In this document: positions 42,957-52,131 of the stretch, piece after piece
Layout: each line of letters opens with the position of its first letter
How positions within the stretch are numbered: position 1 is the stretch's first letter
DNA from: DYJB01 sp963777165
Lineage (GTDB): Bacteria > Chloroflexota > Anaerolineae > Anaerolineales > E44-bin32
Assembly: GCA_963777165.1 (NCBI GenBank)
Contig: CAVZPO010000009.1
Location: 1-64,000, forward strand
DNA: 64,000 nucleotides
Direction of reading: 5' to 3'
Position numbers and translations under genes: made by a program
The notes under the pieces: model-generated
Told to the model about the DNA's origin: nothing
What the model saw: the letters and a program-made list of their open reading frames with translations, nothing else
Database searches by the model: none

Positions 42957-43853
42957 ATGAGCAGCGTACTGATGGACTTGTCGTCCGCGATGGCCGGCGC
43001 AGTGGAATCGACCGCCGCGTACCTCGTGCGCGTGGAGGGCCGGCGGGGCGTCCCGGGGACCGGGATCCTGTGGTCCGCCGACGGCGTGATCGTCACCGCC
43101 AACCATGTAGTCCGCCGGGATGAAGGGCTTCTGGTCGGGCTACCCGACGGGCGAGAGATCGAAGCCAAGCTTGTCGGACGGGATCCGACGACCGATGTTG
43201 CCGTACTGCGCGCCTCGGCAGCGGGTCTGTCCGTCCCCACCTGGCAGGCGATCGACACGGCCCGGGTGGGGCACCTCGTGCTGGCCCTCGGGCGTCCGGG
43301 GCGAACGGTCCAGGCCACGCTGGGAGTTATCAGCGCGCTGGGCCAGGAATGGCGAACGCCGGAGGGCGGGGTGGTGGACCGCTATCTGCAGACAGACGTC
43401 GTGATGTACCCGGGATTCTCCGGCGGCCCGCTGCTCAGCCCCGCAGGCGGATTGCTGGGTCTGAACTCCTCGGGGCTGGCGCGCGGCGTCAGCCTGACCA
43501 TCCCGGCGATCACCCTTCAGCGCGTCGTTCCCATGCTGCTGGAGCATGGCCGTGTCCGGCGGGGCTACCTCGGGATCGGCGCACAGCCCGTGCGGCTTCC
43601 AGAGGACATCGCCAGCCAACTTGGCCAGGAGACCGGCGTCCTGCTGATGTCGGTTGAGCCGGGTGGCCCGGCGGCGAAGGCCGGGATGGCGCTCGGTGAC
43701 ACACTCGTCTCCCTTGAGGGCGCACCCATCTGTCATATGGATGATGTGCTGGCTGCCTTGGGAGGGGATCGGATCGGCTCGACCCTCGCCGCGCGAATCC
43801 TGCGCGGCGGCGCGCTGCAAGAGATGCGCGTGACGGTCGGCGAGCGGGGGTGA
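42957..43853 (+). CDS. HtrA-like trypsin-fold serine protease with PDZ domain, no signal peptide
   Basis: A 298-residue protease with the triad His50 (TANHVV), Asp80 (TTDVAVL) and Ser155 (YPGFSGGPLL), then a PDZ domain (about 205-298; GYLGIGAQPVRLPEDIA, AGMALGDTLVSLEGAPI). HtrA proteases degrade misfolded proteins, usually outside the membrane. Here the N terminus (MSSVLMDLSSAMAGAVESTA) has no hydrophobic signal, so it is predicted cytosolic. The second protease gene starts 4 bases after its stop. Confidence 0.88.
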   Translation: MSSVLMDLSSAMAGAVESTAAYLVRVEGRRGVPGTGILWSADGVIVTANHVVRRDEGLLVGLPDGREIEAKLVGRDPTTDVAVLRASAAGLSVPTWQAIDTARVGHLVLALGRPGRTVQATLGVISALGQEWRTPEGGVVDRYLQTDVVMYPGFSGGPLLSPAGGLLGLNSSGLARGVSLTIPAITLQRVVPMLLEHGRVRRGYLGIGAQPVRLPEDIASQLGQETGVLLMSVEPGGPAAKAGMALGDTLVSLEGAPICHMDDVLAALGGDRIGSTLAARILRGGALQEMRVTVGERG

Positions 43854-43857
43854 GGTG

Positions 43858-44472
43858 ATGGCCGCACCCGGGTTCGTGGACGCAGTTCAGGGCGACCTGG
43901 GCGCCGTTGCCGATAAGGCACGCGCCAGCCTGGTTCAAGTCCGAGATGACGGGCAGGGTGCGGGCTCCGGGACGATTTGGGACGACGAGGGGCTGATTGT
44001 GACCAACGCCCATGTCGCCCGGCACCGCCGTGTGGAAGTCGTCCTTCCAGGCGGCCGACGATCGTCAGCGGATGTCCTGGCCGCCGATGCTCATCGCGAC
44101 CTGGCGGTCTTGCGCGTCGAGGCGCACGGGTTGCCCGGGCTCATCCCGGGCTCCTCCCGCAGTCTGAGACCTGGCGAACTGGTCATGGCGGTTGGGCATC
44201 CGTGGGGCGTGGAGGGAGGGACGACTTTCGGAGCGGTCATCGGCGTCGGTGCCGATCTGCCGGAGAGTCCGGCTCCGGGGCGCGAGCTGATCGCGGTCAG
44301 CCTCCAGCTTCGTCCCGGACACTCCGGTGGTCCACTGGTCGATGTTCAGGGGAGGCTCGTCGGGATCTGCGCCATGATGGCCGGCCTGGAGGTGGGCCTC
44401 GCCATCCCGGTGGAGGTCATCCAGGACTTCCTGCAGGATTGGCGCTTCGGATCTCAAGCCCGCGCAGCATGA
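43858..44472 (+). CDS. Trypsin-fold serine protease without PDZ domain
   Basis: A 204-residue protease closely related to the first half of its neighbour, with His52 (VTNAHVARH), Asp81 (HRDLAVL) and Ser156 (RPGHSGGPLV). It lacks PDZ and signal peptide. GTG 43855 or ATG 43858 is the start, directly after the upstream stop, so the two proteases are translationally coupled and may form a mixed oligomer. A terminator follows at 44479. Confidence 0.88.
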   Translation: MAAPGFVDAVQGDLGAVADKARASLVQVRDDGQGAGSGTIWDDEGLIVTNAHVARHRRVEVVLPGGRRSSADVLAADAHRDLAVLRVEAHGLPGLIPGSSRSLRPGELVMAVGHPWGVEGGTTFGAVIGVGADLPESPAPGRELIAVSLQLRPGHSGGPLVDVQGRLVGICAMMAGLEVGLAIPVEVIQDFLQDWRFGSQARAA

Positions 44473-44478
44473 AAGCTC

Positions 44479-44506
44479 GGCGCCCCCTCCAGCCGGAGGG
44501 GGCGCC
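44479..44506. terminator. Bidirectional terminator between convergent genes
   Basis: GGCGCCCCCTCC (44479-44490) and GGAGGGGGCGCC (44495-44506) form a perfect 12-bp stem with a 4-base loop. It lies between the protease gene and the convergent acetyltransferase gene. T-runs are weak. Confidence 0.75.
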
Positions 44507-44534
44507 GTCGATTCTGCTGCGTTCCCTCCGGCCG

Positions 44535-45689
44535 CTACACCGGAACCGTGTAGACCCGGTAGCGCTTGTACTCTTCTGCCCCCAACCGAAGTGAGATCTT
44601 GTTCGTCTGCGGGTTGTCCTCGCCCGTCAGGCTGCCGTCCAGCCAGCGGTAACCGCGATGCAGGCTCACCTCGCCGATGCGTGAGAGCATCCAGGCTTCC
44701 AGCCCCATTCCCCAGTACGCAGGCTCGACGGCCAGGATCTTGAATGATACCGAGTGGATCCGCCGCATCTCCCAAGCCAGCCGCAGGTACTGCCAGGGAT
44801 AGCGCAGCCCGCCCACGCGGTGGAACGCCTCGGCTACGTTGGGTACGGCCAGGCTGAAGCCGACCTCTTGCCCGTCGACCAACGCGAACCAGATCAGATC
44901 CTCGATCAATATCGGCCGCAGGCTTTCGGCAAACCGCCGCAGCTCGTCTTCGCTCATCGGTGTGAAGTCCGCCAGCGTGGCGAGCGAGCGGTTGTAGATC
45001 CGGCGGACGATGTGCAGATCACGGTCGAACTCCGCGAGCTGAGCTGGTCGGAGTGAGCAGCGCGGGTTGCGTGCAACACGCTCGGCGACGTGCCGGAGCT
45101 TGGCCGGCAGGAGCTCGAGATGCTCGCCCGCCTTGTACGATTCGAAGCGGTATGCCAGCGTATCTGTGTGGTCTGTCCAGCCGGCATGCTCCGCCATGGC
45201 GAGGTAGTAGGGTGGCGTGTGGCCCTCGAACAGCGCCGCGGCGCAGTCATAGCGTCCGACGAGGAACCCGGGGAAGTCGTTTTCCCCGAAGCTTCGCGGC
45301 CCAACCATGTGGGTCGCCCCGCGAAGATGGAGGTATTCCTTCGCCCGGTCCATCAGGGCAGTGAACACCTGCTCGTCGTCCACGAATTCGAGGAAGCCGA
45401 AGATCCCCCACCGCCGGTCGCGGACGCGATTGGCGGCGTGATCCAGCGCCACTCCGATCGTACCGACGACTCGGCCATTGCGGCGCGCCACGAACCAGTC
45501 GGCGTCTCCCTGCTCGAAGAAGGGGTTCTGTCGGCGCAGCCAGTCCATCTGCTCGGGCCACAGCCGAGGGATCCAGTGTGCGTCCCCACGGTAGAGCTGA
45601 TAGGGCAGGGCGAGGAACTCGCGCCGGTCTGCCTCGGTCACGACGCGCTGCAGGCTGAGGTCCGGTTGTCTCATGGGATGGGCGGGCAT
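44535..45689 (-). CDS. GNAT-type acetyltransferase-family protein
   Basis: About 384 residues in two halves. The first has DADWFVARRNGRVVGTIGVA, a GNAT beta-strand/P-loop-like element; the second has EVGFSLAVPNVAEAF and WGMGLEAWMLSRIGEVSLHR, then LTGEDNPQTNKISLRLGAEE. Such long proteins occur widely in Anaerolineae-like genomes; their substrate is unknown. The start is uncertain: ATG 45689 or 45674 are both possible with no strong ribosome binding site, and the frame runs back to 45761 into the upstream gene. It overlaps or abuts the exonuclease gene. Confidence 0.75.
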   Translation of the reverse strand: MPAHPMRQPDLSLQRVVTEADRREFLALPYQLYRGDAHWIPRLWPEQMDWLRRQNPFFEQGDADWFVARRNGRVVGTIGVALDHAANRVRDRRWGIFGFLEFVDDEQVFTALMDRAKEYLHLRGATHMVGPRSFGENDFPGFLVGRYDCAAALFEGHTPPYYLAMAEHAGWTDHTDTLAYRFESYKAGEHLELLPAKLRHVAERVARNPRCSLRPAQLAEFDRDLHIVRRIYNRSLATLADFTPMSEDELRRFAESLRPILIEDLIWFALVDGQEVGFSLAVPNVAEAFHRVGGLRYPWQYLRLAWEMRRIHSVSFKILAVEPAYWGMGLEAWMLSRIGEVSLHRGYRWLDGSLTGEDNPQTNKISLRLGAEEYKRYRVYTVPV

Positions 45690-45708
45690 CGGGGAGGCGC
45701 GGCCATCG

Positions 45709-46287
45709 TCAGGATGCCGCTGCCATCGCATGCAGGAGAGCGCGGGCCAGCAGAGCGTCATCCCGGGCCCGGTGCGCGTTCGGCAGGTCCAGGCCGACCT
45801 GCCGCCGCGCCGCCTCGAGGCTGTGCCAGCGGAAAGAACGGCGCGAGGCGTCCCATTCGCCGCGGAACTGCGCGTACAAGAGCATCAGGCAGAAGAACCC
45901 GGTCGTGTCGACCGCCTCGGTCAATCGGTGACGCGCCAGGGTCTGGCGGAGCAGGCGGGTGTCGAAGTCGGCGTTGTAAACCCCAACGCTGCGGGATTGC
46001 ATCAGCTCGCGCAGGCTCGGCCACACGTCCGGCCAACTCGGAGAAGCCGCCACCGCGGCATCGGTAATCCCGTGTAAGGCCACGGCGTCCATCGGGATGG
46101 GGCGCGTTGGTCGCACAAGGCTTTCGAACAGGACCGACCCTTCAGCATCGAGCAGGCAGACTTCGATAATCTCATCCTGCGACCCGAGGCCGGTGGTCTC
46201 GGTGTCCAGGTAGCAGGGGTTTGCCTGCAGCCTCAGGCGGGCCAGGTGGGCGGCTTCACGCCGGGCCTGGGCGGGGGAGACGACCAT
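45709..46287 (-). CDS. DnaQ-like 3'-5' exonuclease (DEDDh)
   Basis: A 192-residue exonuclease domain. Exo I is YLDTETTGLG (Asp28, Glu30), Exo II is VGVYNADFDTRLL and Exo III is NAHRARDDALLARALL with the catalytic His. These bind two metals. It may act in DNA repair or RNA trimming (RNase T/oligoribonuclease-like) because no polymerase domain is attached. ATG 46287 opens MVVSPAQARREAAHLARLRL. It is upstream of the acetyltransferase gene on the same strand. Confidence 0.88.
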   Translation of the reverse strand: MVVSPAQARREAAHLARLRLQANPCYLDTETTGLGSQDEIIEVCLLDAEGSVLFESLVRPTRPIPMDAVALHGITDAAVAASPSWPDVWPSLRELMQSRSVGVYNADFDTRLLRQTLARHRLTEAVDTTGFFCLMLLYAQFRGEWDASRRSFRWHSLEAARRQVGLDLPNAHRARDDALLARALLHAMAAAS

Positions 46288-46620
46288 CCTCGGGACTCCG
46301 TCCGGCTGATTGGGACACTGGTGACCGCGCGCCCGGTCTCCACTGTCCGCTGCGCCAGGCCGTCATTCTACTCGGAGCAGGGGCCGCTGAGAAAGGTGAA
46401 TGAGCCGGTGCTGCCAGACGCCGTCGAGGAGCCTGGAACGAACCCGGGCGACAACCTCGAGAGATCCGGGCAGCTCGGCCTGAGCGTCCCGTGCTCCAAT
46501 GCGCCGTACGGGACATGCAACTCAGCCCCCGCTCGAGCAGCAGCTGGCGAACTTCGGGGGGGAGCTGGAAGGAGCGGGGTTCATCGGGATGGAATGAGCG
46601 CAGACGAATGATGCAGGCGC
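46288..46620. other. Intergenic stretch without a recognised gene
   Basis: About 330 bases between two minus-strand genes. Plus-strand open frames (for example 46246-46611) show no motif. The exonuclease promoter should lie here, but none was recognised. Confidence 0.4.
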
Positions 46621-47425
46621 TCAGAACGCCTCCAGCGTCCCACGCCGCCGGGCCTGGAACTCGAACCAGCGAAACAGGGCATACCCCAACAGAACATACA
46701 CGAAACCGATGGCCGCCTCACCGGCGATCAAGGGCGTCACCTGCGCCAGGCTCGCTCCGGCGATCAGCGCCCGGCTGGCGGCGATCCCCCGCGTGAGCGG
46801 GAGCGCCCAGGAGATGGCGGCCACCCATGCCGGCAGGTTGGCAATCGGGACATTGGCGCCCGAGAAGATGAGCAGCGCGAAGTACGCCAGGTTGTTGATG
46901 AACATCGTGTCCAGGCTGACCAGACTCACGCAGCCCAGCAGGAGTCCGAGGCCGGAGGTGCTGAACGTCGTCACCAGGATCGTGAGCAGCAGGGCGGAAA
47001 GGTCGGTGTGGGTCAGGTCCAGACCCAGTAGGAGTACGCCCCAACCCAATCCGATCCACACCCCCAGGATGCCGTCGAAGATGTGGAAGAACGCCCGGCC
47101 GACGAACATCGCCAGGCGGTTGGCCGGAGTGCCGAACAGGTAGACCAGCGTGCCCTCCCAGCGGTCGCCGCCGATGCTCATCGTCACACCGTAGATGCCG
47201 CTGACCGAGGCGATCTGGATCGCGTTCCCGATCACGTAGAAACTGGCATTCGAGGCCGACGTGGCGTAGGTGCCGAGGAAGGTGAAGAACAGGATCGAGG
47301 CCAAGCGGCATCATGACCTTGGATGCCAGGTAGGTCATCGGGCGGAGCCAGCGGAAGAGGGCGACATAGGACAGGTAGGCGCCTTCGAGGAAGAGTCGAA
47401 CGTTGAGGGACAGGGTGCGGAGCAT
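46621..47425 (-). CDS. ABC-2 type permease, frameshifted near its N terminus
   Basis: A membrane subunit of an ABC exporter. ATG 47425 opens MLRTLSLNVRLFLEGAYLSY and LASKVMMPL; the frame then breaks near 47302 by one extra G and resumes ASILFFTFLGTYATSASNAS. Six hydrophobic segments follow, ending FRWFEFQARRRGTLEAF. Corrected length is about 267 residues, normal for ABC-2 permeases. It is the third gene of the operon, after an ATPase and another permease. Confidence 0.82.
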
Positions 47426-47447
47426 GTCAGCCTCGGCGCCGGCGGCG

Positions 47448-48245
47448 CTACTCCAATCCGAGCGTGGCTTCGGTACGTGCTTTGCGCAAAATGACGCGCA
47501 GCAGGAAGCGTGAGAGGATCAGGTAGAGGACGCCGAAGAGCCCCATCATAGCCCAGCACAAGGCAAGTTCCCCGGGAGTGGCGCTGCCGTTGGCCGTGGC
47601 GTGGAGGGCGCGGGCGGCCCAGTAGGGAGCCAGCAGGTAGCTGAAGGGCGTCGTCCACCCAGGCAGCAAGGCGATCGGGAACAGGAAACCGGCCAGGATG
47701 TAGACCGGGAACTCCATGGCGTTCTGCCACTGCTGTACGGCCGGGTTGAGCAGGAAGACCGGGGCGATGATCAGGCCGAAGCACACGAAGGAGAATACTG
47801 TGAGCAGCAGGGAGATGGCGAACGGCACCGGCTGCACGATGCGCAGCTCCAGGTGAAAGACCAGCGCGGCCAGCGCATAGCTGACCACCATCGAGAGCAG
47901 CGATTGCAGCACGCTGGCCAGGTTCTTGCCGAAGACGATGTAGCCCAGGGGCGTCGGCTGAGCGACCAGCGACTCGAGCGTCCCGGTCCAGCGCTCGCGA
48001 GTGATGCTGTTGCCGCCGACAAACAGCAGGGTGCTCCACAGGCCGGTCATGCCGCTGCCGATGACGACGAAGATGGCCTCAGTCGGATCCTTGGGCGTCA
48101 ACATCCAGATGGCCAGGACGGAGATGATTAACGGCTGGATCAGGATCCCGAACAGGACGAACGAGTCAACGGCGATCATCTTCAAGGTCACCTCGAACGT
48201 CGAGGCAACCACCCTCAAGTCCTGGCGAAACGTGGAGGCGGTCAC
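47448..48245 (-). CDS. ABC-2 type permease
   Basis: A 265-residue, six-helix membrane protein (LKMIAVDSFVLFGILIQPLI, GGNSITRERWTGTLESLVAQ, LRIVQPVPFAISLLLTVFSF, LAGFLFPIALLPGWT). The ITRERWTGTLE segment is the ABC-2 family coupling region. GTG 48245 overlaps the ATPase stop (TGA at 48242-48244), giving GTGA coupling. The open frame joins it to the ATPase only because of a frameshift near 48326; I treat them as separate genes. Two distinct permeases suggest a heterodimeric exporter. Confidence 0.85.
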   Translation of the reverse strand: MTASTFRQDLRVVASTFEVTLKMIAVDSFVLFGILIQPLIISVLAIWMLTPKDPTEAIFVVIGSGMTGLWSTLLFVGGNSITRERWTGTLESLVAQPTPLGYIVFGKNLASVLQSLLSMVVSYALAALVFHLELRIVQPVPFAISLLLTVFSFVCFGLIIAPVFLLNPAVQQWQNAMEFPVYILAGFLFPIALLPGWTTPFSYLLAPYWAARALHATANGSATPGELALCWAMMGLFGVLYLILSRFLLRVILRKARTEATLGLE

Positions 48246-49214
48246 GCTTCGCCCCCGACCAGGCGTACGTAGGCGTCCTCCAGGCTGGGCTCGCGCACAT
48301 TGACCTTGCCCAGGCGCAAGTCGCTCAGCGCGCTCGAGGATCGCCGGCAGCGACGCCGAGCCCTCCGTCGTCTGCACCCGAACGATCTGGCGCTGGTCGA
48401 CGTCCTCGACCGAGACCGTGTCCACGGACGGCAGAGCGCGCAGGCGCACCAGGTGCTCGTCGGGGATCCCGAAGACCTCGACATCCACTACGGCCAGATC
48501 CTTGACATGCCTCTTCAGGCCGGCAGGCGTATCCAGGGCGATGATCCGGCCCTTGTTGATGACCGCCAGTCGCTGGCACAAGGCGTCGGCCTCGAACATG
48601 TAATGCGTGGTGAGCAGGATGGTCTTCTTTTCGGCCTGCAGGTCTCGGATCACGTGGCGAAGCTCGCGGGCCCCGACCGGATCCAGCCCGATGGTCGGTT
48701 CATCCAGAAAAAGCATTTCGGGGTCGTGGAGAAGGGTGCGGGCGACGTGCAGGCGCTGCTTCATGCCGCGCGAGTAGCCGTCGACCTTCTCTCTGGCGCG
48801 GTCGGCCAAGCCGACCAGGTCGAGCAGGTAGGGGATGCGCTTGGCGGCCACCGCCGGGTCGACGTGATACAGGCTGCTGAAGTAGCGCAGGTTGTCATAG
48901 CCGGAAAGACGCCAGTACAGGCCGCGCTCGCCGCCGAAGATGAACCCGATGCGGGCGCGCAGGCGCTCGGCGTGGTGCACGACGTCCTCGCCCAGCACGT
49001 GCGCCGTCCCACTCGTGGGGATCAGCAGTGTCGTGAGCATCTTGACCGTCGTCGTCTTGCCGGCGCCGTTCGGGCCGAGCAGCCCGAACAGCTCGCCCGG
49101 CGCGACCTCGAACGAGATGTCGTCGACCGCCACGACCTGCTTGGTCGTGCGCCGAAACACGCCGATCGTCGCCTTGAACACCCGCCGCAAGTGCTCGACT
49201 TGAATGGCGTTCAC
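48242..49214 (-). CDS. ABC transporter ATP-binding protein, C-terminal frameshift
   Basis: The ATPase has Walker A LGPNGAGKTTTVK, the ABC signature in YSRGMKQRLHVARTLL, Walker B EMLFLDEPTIGLDP and the H-loop TTHYMFEADAL. Near 48326 the frame shifts; the native end is ALSDLRLGKVNVREPSLEDA then YVRLVGGEA. The C-terminal part is the small regulatory domain of ABC-2-type drug or NatA-like ATPases. Start may be GTG 49214 or 49217 after GGAGCGAGGG; the frame extends to 49232. Exported substrate is unknown. Confidence 0.88.
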
Positions 49215-49376
49215 CACCGGCCCTCGCTCCACAATGGGGCAATCATACCGCCGCCTCCAGCCGCGTTCAATCCACTGTGCAGGGGAACTTCATGCCGGGG
49301 CATGGCGCTCGGGCGCAGGTCCTGGGTGGGCAGTCGGCCAAAACGCGCTTTGTGAGACAAGTCACGGTCTCGAGGC

Positions 49377-49423
49377 GGCGCGCAGCGGAGCGACCCGACA
49401 TGTCGGTCGCTCCGCTGCGCGCC
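49377..49423. repeat. 47-base near-perfect palindrome between two operons
   Basis: GGCGCGCAGCGGAGCGACC (49377-49395) and its exact complement GGTCGCTCCGCTGCGCGCC (49405-49423) enclose CGACATGTC, which is itself partly self-complementary. It lies between the end of the LiaF-like operon and the ABC operon. No T-run follows on either side, so it may be a terminator, an mRNA-stabilising hairpin or a repeat element. Confidence 0.7.
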
Positions 49424-49438
49424 ACAGACTTCGGATTG

Positions 49439-50347
49439 CTAGCCTTCGCGAATGACGATGGCCCCGATCGCCTGTTCGACTCTCAGCTCGATCCGATTCT
49501 GCGCAGTTCCGAACCCGGGAGTGGTGTATTCCTTATCGCCCAGATCGAAGGACCGGCCACCCGCAGGGGTCTGAAGTCCGCCGATCCCGGTGGTCGTGCG
49601 CACGTGAACTGCCACGCCCTCGGGGATGACGATGACGGTCTGTCCGACGGCGCCGCTCACCTGTCCCGTGAAGCTCACGCCGGCCGGGAGGGTGATCACC
49701 AGCCGCCCGACGCCCAGCTCGACATCCAAGCCGCTGACCTGCAGGTCCGTCAGGTCGAGGTGCGCTTCGCCGACGCCTTGGGAGACTTTGAGGTTGACCG
49801 GGATCGCCGACGTAACCCGGAATGCCCAGTGCTGATCCATCGGCCCGAAGATCGGGGTGACGTATGCGCCGCTGGCTTCCAGCTCGACGTGCGTCGTCGT
49901 ACCTTCCTGGCGCGTCTTCGCTTCCACCCGTCCGTACCTCTCGGCCGGGACAGTCCCTTCGAGCAGGACGGTTGAGTCTTTCAGTGCGGCGACGGTGAGC
50001 GAGGCAGCCGGCGGACCGAAGACGACATCGGCACTCGAAGAGCTGCCCACGGGAACCGAGATCTCCTTGAGCCCGCCGGCCGGCCCCACGCGGATGCCCG
50101 GGCCTGCAAGCCAGAAGCCTCCGGCGAACACTGCCACGACGAGCACCAAAGAAAGCAGCGTTCCCCAGATCGTCCGGCGTGGAACCAGCAGGTCGATTCC
50201 AGCCGCCACCAGGATCAGCGGCCACATCCGCAGCAGGCTGAACCAGATATCGTCCTGCACCCACCCGAGATTCTGTCCGAGGAGTATCAGGCCAAGCCCG
50301 ACCAGGAGCACCGGTCCGACCAAGCCTCCACGATGATGACCGTCCAT
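49439..50347 (-). CDS. LiaF-like membrane protein (N-terminal DUF5668 plus toastrack domain)
   Basis: A 302-residue protein. Residues about 5-90 form membrane helices (VGPVLLVGLGLILLGQNLGW, WPLILVAAGIDLLVP, LLSLVLVVAVFAGGFW). The rest is a beta-rich repeat domain (GVGEAHLDLTDLQVSGLDVE, GVGRLVITLPAGVSFTG) like the toastrack/DUF4097 domain of LiaF/VraT-type proteins, which regulate envelope-stress signalling. ATG 50347 follows GGAGG by 8 bases. Last of four related genes on this strand. Confidence 0.82.
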   Translation of the reverse strand: MDGHHRGGLVGPVLLVGLGLILLGQNLGWVQDDIWFSLLRMWPLILVAAGIDLLVPRRTIWGTLLSLVLVVAVFAGGFWLAGPGIRVGPAGGLKEISVPVGSSSSADVVFGPPAASLTVAALKDSTVLLEGTVPAERYGRVEAKTRQEGTTTHVELEASGAYVTPIFGPMDQHWAFRVTSAIPVNLKVSQGVGEAHLDLTDLQVSGLDVELGVGRLVITLPAGVSFTGQVSGAVGQTVIVIPEGVAVHVRTTTGIGGLQTPAGGRSFDLGDKEYTTPGFGTAQNRIELRVEQAIGAIVIREG

Positions 50348-50513
50348 TGCGCGTACCTCCCACCCCGGCAATCCGGGGAATCTACTTTGTCGAGCTCGCG
50401 CCCGGACCGCTGGCTTGGCCCCATCCGGGTGCAGGGTTCAGGAACTCGGCGCGTTCCCACCGCGAGCGATGATCAGAAGCAGCGTGCCCGGCGATCGGCC
50501 GCGGCCGCAGCAG

Positions 50514-51167
50514 TTAGGGCCCTGCCTTCGGCCGCGCCAAGGCGCGGTAAACCAGGTAACCGCCGGCGACCAAGAGCGCCACGGGGCCGAGGAAGCGGGT
50601 CAACGACGAAGAGGAAATGGCGATCACGACTCCGATCGCCGCAAGGATCCCCGCCGGGTACAGCGCCCAGGTCATCTTGTTTGGTTGCGCCAACAGATAG
50701 ACCAGGAAGAAAGTGCCGGCCAGGCCCAGGAAGAACAGGCTGCCGGTGTCGAACCCGACGACACCGACCCCATCATCCAGCGCCGCCACGACGGCGAGCG
50801 TGAGCAACACGCCACCCGGAATGATCGGCCACCACTGTTCGCGCCGGGAGGCATAGATCACCCAGAACGCCGCTCCAAGCGCGCCCAGGAAGAGCGGGCC
50901 TCCCCAGCGCCCACCGGTGGCCGGCAGCGCCCAGTCAAGCAGGATCAGCGCGCCGAGCCCAAGCAGTGTGAATCCGGGAATGACCGCCCACCAGTTCTTT
51001 CGGTCGGTGAGGAAGACGAAGGTAAAGATGGCGCCTGCCGCCAGGAAGCACACCGACCAGAGCAGGCTGAGGCCGCTGCGCAGGATGCCGAAGTTCTGCA
51101 GCAGCACCAGGATGCCGGCTGCCACCAGCAGAATTCCAGCCGCCAAGCGAACACGAGTGTTACCCAT
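50514..51167 (-). CDS. Multi-helix membrane protein, DUF5668-like
   Basis: A 217-residue protein made almost wholly of seven or eight short hydrophobic segments with recurring Leu/Gly pattern (AAGILLVAAGILVLLQNFGI, FLAAGAIFTFVFL, VIPGFTLLGLGALILLDWAL). The L-Q-N-x-G-I turn recurs in all four neighbouring genes and suggests duplication from one ancestor. No enzymatic motif. ATG 51167 is preceded by GGAGGGTAGG. Probably co-transcribed with the LiaF-like genes. Confidence 0.75.
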   Translation of the reverse strand: MGNTRVRLAAGILLVAAGILVLLQNFGILRSGLSLLWSVCFLAAGAIFTFVFLTDRKNWWAVIPGFTLLGLGALILLDWALPATGGRWGGPLFLGALGAAFWVIYASRREQWWPIIPGGVLLTLAVVAALDDGVGVVGFDTGSLFFLGLAGTFFLVYLLAQPNKMTWALYPAGILAAIGVVIAISSSSLTRFLGPVALLVAGGYLVYRALARPKAGP

Positions 51168-51225
51168 TGTCCTACCCTCCAGGCTGCCCGACACGCGGAT
51201 CCGGTTCTCCCGGATAGCGAGCGGG

Positions 51226-52029
51226 CTAGCTCAACCTAAACGCGCCGAGGCCCATGCTGACCTTGATCTCGAGCCGGTCGGCTGCGCCGGCGTAGCCCGC
51301 CGTCTGATGACCCCCAGGCACAGGCAGAAAACGCGCCCGATCAATCTGCACGTCCGCCAGCCCGCTCTCTGACCGCACGAAAGCCTCGACGCCGGCTGGA
51401 ACGGTTGCCTCGACCGAAGTGGCGCCGCCTTCGATGCGCACCGGGCAGGTTCCCACCGGCTTGGCCGGCAGTGTGAGCACCGTCGAACTGGCGCCGGTCT
51501 TGAGCGACAGTCCGCTCACCTTGAGCCCCGAGAGGTCGATCTGACTCTCGCTGGCCCCGGTCTCGAAGCCCAGGTCGAGCGGGATCGTGTCGGTCAGCGC
51601 CAGGTCCCAATCGTAAGCGCCGCCCGGCCCCCAGTTCCAGGGCGTCACGAAGGCCAACGCGTCGGTGTCAGGTTTGAGATCCGCCACGAGCAGGTCGCCC
51701 TCGCGGCGCGTGCTCGGAGCCAGGCCGCCGGCGAAGGAGCCGGAGGCCAGCATCCCCGGTTTGGCGCCGGCATGAACGCGCAGGATGCCGGCACCGTGGT
51801 GCACGCGCACGCGGGCGCGCGCCGTGCCCTGCAGGGCGATCTCAGCCGCGGCCATCTCTCGCCGCACGTTCCGGCGCATCACGCCGAAGAGCGTTAGTGC
51901 ACCGAAGCCGATCAGCGCCAGCGGCCAGAAGAGCGACCAGGCAGGCACCGGAAGCACTCCGAAGTTATCGAGCAGGAACAAGCCCCCCATCACGATCAGA
52001 ACGGAACCCCAGAAGATGGACCCTCGCAT
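51226..52029 (-). CDS. LiaF-like membrane protein (N-terminal helices plus toastrack domain)
   Basis: A 267-residue protein. The N terminus has two membrane helices (FWGSVLIVMGGLFLLDNFGV, WSLFWPLALIGFGALTLFGV). Residues about 60-267 form the beta-rich toastrack-like domain (ESQIDLSGLKVSGLSLKTGA, SSTVLTLPAKPVG, SGLADVQIDRARFLP). Same architecture as the 49439 gene with clear but low similarity, so a paralogue. Start ATG 52029, after AGAAAGGG. Envelope-stress role is inferred. Confidence 0.82.
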   Translation of the reverse strand: MRGSIFWGSVLIVMGGLFLLDNFGVLPVPAWSLFWPLALIGFGALTLFGVMRRNVRREMAAAEIALQGTARARVRVHHGAGILRVHAGAKPGMLASGSFAGGLAPSTRREGDLLVADLKPDTDALAFVTPWNWGPGGAYDWDLALTDTIPLDLGFETGASESQIDLSGLKVSGLSLKTGASSTVLTLPAKPVGTCPVRIEGGATSVEATVPAGVEAFVRSESGLADVQIDRARFLPVPGGHQTAGYAGAADRLEIKVSMGLGAFRLS

Positions 52030-52131
52030 CGTCAACCCTTTCTCCAGAAATGGTTCAGAGGGCGGCGGGCCTCTGCGAGGCGCCGCATTGCTGACCCCCG
52101 AGTCGGTCTACGTAGAATCGGCTGCCAGGCC

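Noticed and set aside
47448..49232. A single 594-residue ATPase-permease fusion
   Set aside because: A frameshift near 48326 creates it. The native ATPase end and a GTGA-overlapping permease start are readable, so these are two genes.
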